A DNA stretch of 34,980 nucleotides, from positions 1 to 34,980 of the forward strand of contig JAIUNY010000027.1 of the NCBI GenBank assembly GCA_020161505.1. Direction: 5' to 3'. The notes under the pieces are model-generated. The model made no database searches, was not told the origin of the DNA, and saw only the letters and a list, made by a program, of their open reading frames with translations. The stretch is from Armatimonadota bacterium. GTDB taxonomy: Bacteria > Armatimonadota > Fimbriimonadia > Fimbriimonadales > Fimbriimonadaceae. Of this stretch, positions 7,500 to 14,548 are shown one piece after another; the first letter of the stretch is position 1; every line of letters begins with the position of its first letter. The position numbers and the translations under genes were made by a program.

Positions 7500-8716
7500 A
7501 ACACTGTGCTCCACACCATCGCCGGATTCACGCGCTGCGGAGCCAGGGTGATTCCCATGGAAACCCCGCCGCCGAGCTGAAATCCGAAGTACCCCCGCAG
7601 GCCGCGAGGGGTCAGAAACCCAGCCGCGAAGGCATCGCTCGTTTCGTTGAGTCGCCAAAGATCCAGCCCTGCGCCGACCTGCAGTCCCACGGTCGGCTCC
7701 AGGATCAACGCAAACCGAATCGTGGGCGAATAAAACGCCGAGGGCGCGTTAAACTGCTGACCCCTCAAAGTCGAGGTCAGGAAGTTCGCCACGGATTTCA
7801 GGAGCTGCTCCCGAACCAAAAATCCCCCATAATGCCCCGTTTCGAGGGTCAATTCCTGCACGTTCCCGAGCGCGTCGCGCAGCCTCTGGCTGGAGATCTT
7901 GGGCACCACATTGTCGTGCCGTGCCGAGATCAAGTAGCTGGGCCTCAGATCATCTTTACGCAGGTAGGTCAGCGGCTCCACATCCCGCAACTGCTCGCGC
8001 ATGATCTCCTCGGTGAAACCCTTCGCCCGAAGCTGTTCGCGCTGCACCCCGACCCTACTGGAGTTCCACATAATCGCGGCAAGATCTGCCCCGCCCAGCA
8101 TAAACGCCCCGCACTTGAAGCGCGGCTCGACGGCAAAACCCAGCGACGACACAATCGCCCCGAGGCTCGTTCCGGTCAGGCCAATCGCATTCGGATCCAG
8201 TTCCGACTTGGTGCTGATGAAATCAACTGCCCGCCGCAAATCCCACACCGACTGAACAAGGGTCTTGCGCAGCTGCCCCGGATCGGCGACAATCGCCAGC
8301 TCTCCGCTCCGAGTGCCTTTCGGGGTTCGGCTGAGGTGGTACGGCAGGGGCATCAGGATCGAGGCGATCCCTTTGCGGGCGAGCTCCGTCGCCATCTCCT
8401 CCTCCAGAGCCTGATCGGTGGCACCCCAAAAGTGGAGAAGAATCACCACCGGGGCGCGTCCTACCCGTTGAGTGGGAACAAAACAGTCGAGTCGGACGGA
8501 ATTGTTCTCTTCGTAGGGCGTCACCATCGCAGAGGGGAACGTAACCTGGTACTTTTCCCAGGACTCGGTTTCCCGCACTGACCGCCAGCGATCGAATTCG
8601 ATGGCGGGAGGGGGAACCAAAACCTCCGGCGTCTCTTGCGAGGCTGCCGCCCAGCCCGCAAGTCCGCAGAGAAGAAAGATGATAAACAGTTTGGCCGCTT
8701 GGATCACGTTGAGCAC
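7496..8716 (-). CDS. Exported alpha/beta hydrolase with C-terminal extension
   Basis: A 406-residue protein with a signal peptide (AAKLFIIFLLCGLAGWAAA, cut near residue 25). The alpha/beta hydrolase core has an oxyanion-side strand VVILLHFWG (90-98), nucleophile elbow GTSLGA with Ser184, acid Asp268 in ARHDNVVP and His295 in ETGHYGG, so the triad is complete. Residues 325-406 form an extra Gly- and aromatic-rich beta-like domain (PTVGLQVGAGLDLW, GYFGFQLGGGVSMGI) not usual for dienelactone-hydrolase-like enzymes. It resembles a membrane-barrel or tethering segment. The start is GTG 8716 with a poor ribosome site. Substrate unknown; probably a periplasmic or outer-surface esterase. It overlaps the GNAT gene by 4 bases. 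Confidence 0.8.
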   Translation of the reverse strand: MLNVIQAAKLFIIFLLCGLAGWAAASQETPEVLVPPPAIEFDRWRSVRETESWEKYQVTFPSAMVTPYEENNSVRLDCFVPTQRVGRAPVVILLHFWGATDQALEEEMATELARKGIASILMPLPYHLSRTPKGTRSGELAIVADPGQLRKTLVQSVWDLRRAVDFISTKSELDPNAIGLTGTSLGAIVSSLGFAVEPRFKCGAFMLGGADLAAIMWNSSRVGVQREQLRAKGFTEEIMREQLRDVEPLTYLRKDDLRPSYLISARHDNVVPKISSQRLRDALGNVQELTLETGHYGGFLVREQLLKSVANFLTSTLRGQQFNAPSAFYSPTIRFALILEPTVGLQVGAGLDLWRLNETSDAFAAGFLTPRGLRGYFGFQLGGGVSMGITLAPQRVNPAMVWSTVF

Positions 8717-10673
8717 GGCGACGCTTGGTCAACCAGTTGCAAGTTTAGACAACGCAGTGACTCTCGCGCTGGGTGTCGGGGGATTAAATGCACAAACCGC
8801 CCAACTTGACCCTAGTGTGAAGCGGTTTTATGAGGAAGGTAGATACAAGAGCCCGTTCGTCACCACATGCCAGGGCGACCCCTGGCGGATCCCGTTCCTG
8901 ATGGAAGTTGCCCAGCAAGAGGTGATTCTCGCTTCCGATTCGCCCCACAAAATCGTGGCGATGGCGGGCCGGTTCACCGAGAACGGCTCCCGGCGCGATC
9001 TTCTCGGAAATCCTGCGCTGAGCGCAATCAACCGATCCAAGGCACCTGGGGCATTGCTGCGCACCCTCATGCGGCTCCGGCAGCGCGGAGTGATTACCGG
9101 CGACCCAACTCCTCCCGAGGGAATCCCGAACCAGGTTCAATCCGCCGCCGCCACGGTGCTCGAATCGATGCTCGACAACGAGCCGTTGATCCGGGCCACC
9201 TGGGGATCGGGAACCGATCTCACTCGGCTCAAGAAGCTCACCCAAGAGCGGGCCTGGGAGGGAGCCAACCCGGTCAGCTACCGCGAATGGACGAACCTGG
9301 CCGACCGCGTGGACATGGCGTACCTGATTGCCGCATCGCAAGATCTTGCCGCTGCGATCCAAGAAGCGAGCACTCTGGCTGCTTCGGTGGAGTCCACCGC
9401 GAACTACGAGTGGCGGATTGCCACTCAGTGGGGCGACATCGTGCTGAGCGGCGGCAAGGAAAACCGTCACACCGGCGCAATTCTCCTCGCGATCGACACA
9501 GGCGGCAACGACACCTACGTGAACAACCCCACCCAGGGGAATGATTCTTCGTGGTTCAGCACCGTGATTGACTCGGCGGGTGACGACAAGTACGTCAGCG
9601 ACCTCGGCTACGTCGGAAAGCCGGTGCGCGAGGGACAAACTCGTGCCGCGCAAAGAGGCAAACAGGGCCCGGCGAGTGCAGCTTTTGGCATGACCTTCCT
9701 CTTCGACCTTGCCGGGAAGGATCTCTACCGCTCCGCCGCCAACGGGCTCGGATCCGGCACATTCGGGGTTGCCTATCTCCATGACCGCGACGGCGATGAC
9801 ATCTACGATGCCTATGCCGACGGCATCGGTTTCGGCATGTTCGGGCTCGGGATCGTTGAGGATGCCCAGGGCAACGACCGCTACTCCGGATTCAATCAGG
9901 TTCAGGGCGTGGGGCTTCCGAACGGAGTCGGCTGGCTCATCGACCGGGCCGGCGACGATACTTACACCGCCGAAAACGCCGTCAAAGACTTCCCCAGCCC
10001 CCAAAGTGCCGAGCACAACGTCAGCATGGCGCAGGGTGCCGGCAACGGAGTGCGGCTCGACTATGTGAACGGTCGAAGCCTTGCCGGAGGCATCGGCCTG
10101 CTCCACGATCTGCGCGGGGATGACATGTATTCATGCGGCGTTTTCGGTCAGGGCGTGGGCTACTGGATGGGCCTCGGGGCTCTCTGGGATGCCGACGGGA
10201 ACGACAAGTACACAGGAACTTGGTACGTTCAGGGCTCGGCGGCTCACTTCGGGATCGGCTACTTGGTCGACGACAAAGGCTCCGACCGATACGATGCCCT
10301 CATCAACATGAGCCAGGGAGCGGGCCACGATTTCAGCATCGGACTCCTGTTGGAGCGCGCGGGGAATGACACCTACAATGGCGCCGGACTCTCGCTCGGG
10401 GCCGGGAATTCCAACGGAATTGGCGGATTCTTCGATCTCGCCGGGGACGACAACTACCTCACCAAAGGCCCGACGACCCTTGGCCGAGCCAACGAAGTCG
10501 CCCAGGGATCCTTGCGGATGGCGGCTCTGACCCTTGGGGTTTTCTTCGATGGTCACGGTCAAGATAGCTATCCCGCCAGCTTCCCCTACGCGAAAAACGG
10601 AGGGCGCGAAGGCACCCGTCAGGCCAATCGATCGGGAGGGCCAGGGGCCATCGGGGCTTTTGTGGATCAATAA
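8679..10673 (+). CDS. Exported Gly-x-Asp-x-Tyr repeat protein
   Basis: Unrecognised family. From ATG 8679 (GAGAAGAAAG upstream) it is 664 residues. GTG 8757 is an alternative start that would avoid a 38-base overlap with the divergent hydrolase gene. Both give an N-terminal hydrophobic segment ending in ALGVGGLNAQTA, a possible signal-cleavage site. Residues about 45-270 are mostly helical. From about residue 275 to 630 it carries about twelve units ending in G-(N/D/S/K/Q)-D-x-Y (GGNDTY, AGDDKY, DGDDIY, QGNDRY, AGDDTY, GSDRY, AGNDTY, AGDDNY). Most are spaced 27 residues apart, each preceded by a G-x-G-x-x-x-(L/F) strand. The motif resembles the calcium-binding GGxGxDxY of RTX repeats, but the period is three times longer. 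It is probably a beta-solenoid secreted or surface protein. Calcium binding is inferred. Confidence 0.75.
   Translation: MINSLAAWITLSTATLGQPVASLDNAVTLALGVGGLNAQTAQLDPSVKRFYEEGRYKSPFVTTCQGDPWRIPFLMEVAQQEVILASDSPHKIVAMAGRFTENGSRRDLLGNPALSAINRSKAPGALLRTLMRLRQRGVITGDPTPPEGIPNQVQSAAATVLESMLDNEPLIRATWGSGTDLTRLKKLTQERAWEGANPVSYREWTNLADRVDMAYLIAASQDLAAAIQEASTLAASVESTANYEWRIATQWGDIVLSGGKENRHTGAILLAIDTGGNDTYVNNPTQGNDSSWFSTVIDSAGDDKYVSDLGYVGKPVREGQTRAAQRGKQGPASAAFGMTFLFDLAGKDLYRSAANGLGSGTFGVAYLHDRDGDDIYDAYADGIGFGMFGLGIVEDAQGNDRYSGFNQVQGVGLPNGVGWLIDRAGDDTYTAENAVKDFPSPQSAEHNVSMAQGAGNGVRLDYVNGRSLAGGIGLLHDLRGDDMYSCGVFGQGVGYWMGLGALWDADGNDKYTGTWYVQGSAAHFGIGYLVDDKGSDRYDALINMSQGAGHDFSIGLLLERAGNDTYNGAGLSLGAGNSNGIGGFFDLAGDDNYLTKGPTTLGRANEVAQGSLRMAALTLGVFFDGHGQDSYPASFPYAKNGGREGTRQANRSGGPGAIGAFVDQ
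9501..10575 (+). repeat. About twelve coding repeats of roughly 81 bases
   Basis: Motif codons lie near 9503, 9577, 9711, 9785, 9864, 9945, 10109, 10190, 10272, 10356, 10438 and 10551. From 9785 to 10438 the spacing is 79-84 bases, or twice that between 9945 and 10109, where one motif has decayed. DNA identity between units is modest while the protein pattern is held. This indicates old internal duplication under selection, not a recent tandem repeat. Confidence 0.75.
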
Positions 10674-10734
10674 GCGTCGCAAAGGTGTTGACGGTCTCAG
10701 GCCGTGAGTTTCCAGTAACATAGCCCGTAGCCGT

Positions 10735-11421
10735 ATGATCCCGATTCGCGACAACCTCAAAACGCGCGAAATCCCCGTCCTTGTTTGGACGTTGATCGGG
10801 CTGAACGTGCTGATCTACGTGTGGGATCGAGGGGGTGGACTCTTTGGCCCCAACCTCGCGTTTGCCGACCTCGCGATGCGCCCGCGCCAGGTGCTGCTCG
10901 CGCTTTCGCCGAACGGCGACCCGGTGGAGATGGCGAAGATTTTCACCAGCATGTTCCTCCATGGGAGCCTGGCGCATATCATTGGCAACGTTCTTTTCCT
11001 CGCCGCTTTCGGGCCGAGCGTCGAGTCAGCGTTTCGAGGCGGACGGTTCGCGCTCTACTATCTCTTCTGGGGAGTCTGCGCTGCCGCGGCACACATCTAT
11101 GTGAATCCAGGCAGCGATACCCCCACCGTCGGAGCCTCGGGTGCGATTGGAGGAGTTTTGGGGGCGTACTTCTTGCTCTTCCCGGGGAGCCAGATTCGGG
11201 TGGTGATCCCGCCGTTCATCTTCTTGCCCTTCACGGTGACGAGTTGGGTGCTTCTCGGCATGTGGTTTGCGTGGCAGATCATCTTCCCGCAGCCCGGCGT
11301 TGCCAATTGGGCCCACGCGGGGGGATTCCTGGCGGGCATGATCACCGTGCTTGTTCTGGGTGGGCGCGAAAAGGTCTTGCACGGCAGCAAGATCGAGGAG
11401 GACACAGATTTTGAAGATTGA
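10735..11421 (+). CDS. Rhomboid-family intramembrane serine protease
   Basis: 228 residues with about six hydrophobic helices. Catalytic Ser135 is in GASGAIGG and His194 in NWAHAGGFLAG. His76 and His81 and Asn84 (FLHGSLAHIIGNVLFL) supply the oxyanion and structural positions of active rhomboids. The N-terminus MIPIRDNLKTREIPVLVWTL is typical of bacterial rhomboids. It cleaves membrane proteins within or near their helices. It is the first gene of a tightly packed plus-strand cluster, and the next gene starts inside its last codons. A second, inactive rhomboid-like gene lies at 31.7 kb. Confidence 0.92.
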   Translation: MIPIRDNLKTREIPVLVWTLIGLNVLIYVWDRGGGLFGPNLAFADLAMRPRQVLLALSPNGDPVEMAKIFTSMFLHGSLAHIIGNVLFLAAFGPSVESAFRGGRFALYYLFWGVCAAAAHIYVNPGSDTPTVGASGAIGGVLGAYFLLFPGSQIRVVIPPFIFLPFTVTSWVLLGMWFAWQIIFPQPGVANWAHAGGFLAGMITVLVLGGREKVLHGSKIEEDTDFED

Positions 11422-13480
11422 TCGGTTGAATGCGCTCTGGCTCAAATTGCTTTGGCCCAGCCTGATCGTGACCGCGATTCTCGCGGGCATCAATCTCATC
11501 CCCCGATGGCAAGCCGAGCAGAGCAATCGCGCGGTTTCCCTCGTTGTCGAGTTCGCCACGGTTCGCGATTTTGCCCTTTCCCAGGGAGTTTCAATTCCCG
11601 ACGCCCTGGACGAGCTCAGCGCGATCGGTGTGACCGCCATTGCCCTCAACGAAAAGACCGCCGGAGACCTGATCTCTTCAGGCCAAGTCTCGGTGACCCC
11701 GTCTCCTCAGACCACCCGAGGGCTGGCGAGCAACGAGTTTCTGATTACAGGGCGGGCAAGCGATCTCGAGTGGATTCAGAGTGCCTATCAGGCGAGAACC
11801 GGTCAAAAACTCCTCCAGAGTGGGCTCAGCGGCGCGGTTCCCCGTCAACGGTTGCTCACCGATGATCCGCAGTTTTTGCGCTCGATCACCCTCGGCATTG
11901 ACCCTGCCGAAGCGAAACTGGTGCGCAATGCCGGATTGCAGATTGTCGGACGAATTGCCAATCCCATCGGCACCAGCCAACGCAGCATCGACTGGAACCT
12001 TAGCGAACTCAAGCGTCATGGAGCCGAGTTCTATCTGCCCCTCGGAGATGCCGTCCTCGGTGACCGTGAGCTCGTCGATCACACAATTCAGAGTCTGGAA
12101 TCGAACGGCCTGACCTACGTCGCGGCGGAGTTCGGCAAAACCAGCGGCGAGAGCAAGATCGTCGGCAAGCTCCAAGATCAAACCGTGCGACTCCATGCGG
12201 CTCAGGCGGCGGAGCTTCAGCGCATGGCTCCGGCGGCGATTGTCGAACGGTATGTCAAGGCAGCGCGCGAGCGGAACATCCGCATGCTTCTGGTTCGCCC
12301 GGCCAGCGCATCGGGCGAAAAGCCGTTGGGAGAGTTCAACAAGCTCCTGCGCGAGATCCGGCAAGGGCTCGAGCACGATGGTCTGACGCTGAAAGCGGCC
12401 CGACCTTTCTCGATGCCCGAGTCGAATTCACTGCTCAAGCTTCTCCTTGGCCTCGCCACTGTTCCAGTGATGGCGTTTGTCGCGAGCCGCCTCTTTTCCC
12501 CGGGCCGCCTTCAGACGGTTGCGGTACTCGGAACAGGCTTACTGGGCCTGGCCACGATCAGCGCCTCGTTCCGTGAATACACCGCGCTTGCCGCCAGCAT
12601 CGCCTTCCCGATTGCCGGATATCTCTGGTGGCTGGAAAAGGATCGCCGCCCGGTGTGGCTTGCCGTCGCCGGGATCTCGCTTTTCAGTTTCGTCGGGGGG
12701 CTTCAGGTTGCGGGGCATCTGACGGGGCTGAAATACATGCTCCACCTCGACATCTTCACCGGCGTGAAACTCTCGGTGTTCCTGCCGATTCTCATCATCG
12801 GCCTGATCCTCGCGTTCCGGTTGAAATCGTGGAAGGAGATCGGCGAGACGCCCGTTCTCTGGGGATCGCTGGTCGCGAGCATTGTCGGGCTGGGCGTGTT
12901 GATGTTCATGAACGCCCGCACTGGCAATGACAATCCTGCGGCGGTGAGTGGACTTGAGCTCCAATTCCGCGACTTACTGGATCGGGTTCTGTTTGTCCGC
13001 CCGCGAACGAAGGAGTTCCTGATCGGACATCCGGCTCTTGTGGTTGGAGCCTGGCTTGCGTGGGTCGCTCACAGCGGGCACCGCCTGGGCATCCCGACCC
13101 TAAAGGGATCGGGGCACCCAAGCGAGGGCGAAGCCACCCAACCTTCAATCGATGCCCTCCCCAAAATCTCCGATTTGGGGGAGGGTGGCCAAGGGCCGGG
13201 AGGGGGTTCGCTCACCACCCAAGCCTTGAGCGAGACACAACGCCAAACCACCATGACCCTGAAGGGATCGGCTTTGAAGCCTGCCGCCTATCTCCTCCTC
13301 GCCATCGGAGCGATCGGGCAGACGAGCATCGTGAACACGATGTGCCACCTCCACACCCCCATCCACCTCAGCGTGGCCCGAATCCTCTCCGGACTCGTGG
13401 CGGGATGTATACTCGGCCTGCTCGTTATTCTTGTGGCGCAGAGGGTCTGGCCGGATCTGCGAGCACGGGGTTCTGAGTAA
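11411..13480 (+). CDS. DUF5693 multi-pass membrane protein carrying an in-frame palindromic repeat
   Basis: About 689 residues from TTG 11411, preceded by GAGGAGG at a spacing of about 8 and overlapping the rhomboid stop by 11 bases. The N-terminal helix (LLWPSLIVTAILAGINLI) leads a large outside domain (about 35-330) with VEFATVRDFALSQG and IGVTAIALNEKTAGDL, the DUF5693 pattern. Helices follow from about residue 340 to the C-terminus (LLKLLLGLATVPVMAFV, YLLLAIGAIGQTSIVNTM, LVAGCILGLLVILVAQRVW). DUF5693 genes are commonly next to csaB, as here, so a role in cell-wall polymer pyruvylation is inferred. Residues about 560-622 are translated from the repeat at 13088-13275 (LPKISDLGEGGQGPGGG). They lie between two helices and look foreign to the family. 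Confidence 0.88.
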   Translation: MKIDRLNALWLKLLWPSLIVTAILAGINLIPRWQAEQSNRAVSLVVEFATVRDFALSQGVSIPDALDELSAIGVTAIALNEKTAGDLISSGQVSVTPSPQTTRGLASNEFLITGRASDLEWIQSAYQARTGQKLLQSGLSGAVPRQRLLTDDPQFLRSITLGIDPAEAKLVRNAGLQIVGRIANPIGTSQRSIDWNLSELKRHGAEFYLPLGDAVLGDRELVDHTIQSLESNGLTYVAAEFGKTSGESKIVGKLQDQTVRLHAAQAAELQRMAPAAIVERYVKAARERNIRMLLVRPASASGEKPLGEFNKLLREIRQGLEHDGLTLKAARPFSMPESNSLLKLLLGLATVPVMAFVASRLFSPGRLQTVAVLGTGLLGLATISASFREYTALAASIAFPIAGYLWWLEKDRRPVWLAVAGISLFSFVGGLQVAGHLTGLKYMLHLDIFTGVKLSVFLPILIIGLILAFRLKSWKEIGETPVLWGSLVASIVGLGVLMFMNARTGNDNPAAVSGLELQFRDLLDRVLFVRPRTKEFLIGHPALVVGAWLAWVAHSGHRLGIPTLKGSGHPSEGEATQPSIDALPKISDLGEGGQGPGGGSLTTQALSETQRQTTMTLKGSALKPAAYLLLAIGAIGQTSIVNTMCHLHTPIHLSVARILSGLVAGCILGLLVILVAQRVWPDLRARGSE
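13088..13275. repeat. Dispersed palindromic repeat (M2-M1-M2) inside the DUF5693 gene
   Basis: M2 CCCGACCCTAAAGGGATCGG begins at 13094. M1 has a 14-base inverted repeat with one mismatch (13155-13168 and 13172-13185; loop TCC) followed by GGTGGCCAAGGGCCGGGAGG. A partial M2 (ACCCTGAAGGGATCGG) follows at 13256. The block stays in frame without a stop and adds about 60 residues. Confidence 0.85.
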
Positions 13481-14548
13481 ATGGCAAAGCTGCTCTTGGC
13501 GGGATATTTTGGGTCGGGCAATCTGGGGGACGATGCCATCCTGCGCGGATTTGTCAGCGCGATCCCCGATGACTATAAGTTCCGCGTGATCTGCGGCAAC
13601 CCCGAGAAGCTCAACCGGCTCCACGGTTACAGCGGTGTCGGCAAAACCGATCTCGCCAAAGTCCGAGAAGCCATCGCCGAATGCGATGCCCTCGTTTTCC
13701 CGGGTGGGAGCATCTTCCAAGATGTCACGAGCGTGCGGAGTGTCGCTTACTACTCCTCCCTCGTAAAGGATGCCAAGAAGGCGGGCAAAAAAGTCATCAT
13801 GCTGGGGCAGGGGGTTGGCCCCCTCAATCGATTTATGGGCAAGCGCTTTGCTGCTTCCGCCTTCCAATCGGCCGACCTGATCTGCGTTCGTGACGCCGCC
13901 TCGGTCGGAGCCCTCAAGGAACTCGGCATCAAGGGCGTACCCAAAGTGACCGCCGACAATGCTTTCCTCCTTCCCGAGCCTCCGCGCAGCGAAGAATCCA
14001 GCAGCTTCGGCGTGGCCGGCATGAAGACGATCGGCGTCTCGGCACGGCCCTTTGGGAAGGATAAAAGCAAGGCCGTCATCAAGACCTTCGCCGAGTTCGT
14101 GAAGTTGCTTTCAAACAACGGCTACGTGCCGGTGATGCTCGCCCTCGATGAAGCGGAAGACGCGCGCATCATTCAAGAGATCGCCAAAGTTCATGGCGGA
14201 AAGGTGCCGGAACTCAAGGGTGTTTCCAACCCGATCCAAATGCAGGAGCGCATCTCGCGAATGGAAGCCGTGGTGGCGATGCGGCTCCATGCCGGAATCC
14301 TCGCGACGACGGTGGGTGTTCCCAGTTACATGGTGAGCTACGATCCGAAAGTCACGGCTTTTGCGAACTCTCTCGGCTATGCAAGCCCTCCAAGTATCCA
14401 GGGGTTGACGGCGGATCGGTTGTTCAATGGGTTCCAAACATTCATCAAAGATCGGGAGCGCACGGCGACGGCGATTCGGGCAAAGCGCGAGGAACTCGCC
14501 AAGGCCGCTTACGCCAACATCGACGCCCTGCGTGCCTGCCTTGAGTAG
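13481..14548 (+). CDS. csaB: Polysaccharide pyruvyl transferase CsaB
   Basis: 355 residues starting immediately after the DUF5693 stop codon (TAA then ATG), so the two are translationally coupled. Signature stretches are LAGYFGSGNLGDDAIL near the N-terminus, ALVFPGGSIFQD, VIMLGQGVGPLNRFMG, and the C-terminal AVVAMRLHAGILATTVGVP followed by SYDPKV. CsaB adds ketal pyruvate to a cell-wall polysaccharide, which then binds SLH-domain surface proteins. Length is typical (about 350-370). In this diderm context it suggests SLH-mediated attachment of outer-membrane or surface-layer proteins. The next gene starts inside its last codons. Confidence 0.93.
   Translation: MAKLLLAGYFGSGNLGDDAILRGFVSAIPDDYKFRVICGNPEKLNRLHGYSGVGKTDLAKVREAIAECDALVFPGGSIFQDVTSVRSVAYYSSLVKDAKKAGKKVIMLGQGVGPLNRFMGKRFAASAFQSADLICVRDAASVGALKELGIKGVPKVTADNAFLLPEPPRSEESSSFGVAGMKTIGVSARPFGKDKSKAVIKTFAEFVKLLSNNGYVPVMLALDEAEDARIIQEIAKVHGGKVPELKGVSNPIQMQERISRMEAVVAMRLHAGILATTVGVPSYMVSYDPKVTAFANSLGYASPPSIQGLTADRLFNGFQTFIKDRERTATAIRAKREELAKAAYANIDALRACLE

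Noticed and set aside
8784-10106. Long minus-strand open frame opposite the repeat protein
   Set aside because: It mirrors the sense gene's codon bias in GC-rich DNA, shows no domain, and the sense strand has clear repeats and a signal peptide.
8360-10600. CRISPR-like regular spacing in the repeat protein gene
   Set aside because: The repeats are coding, diverged at DNA level and in frame, with no identical direct repeats or unique spacers.
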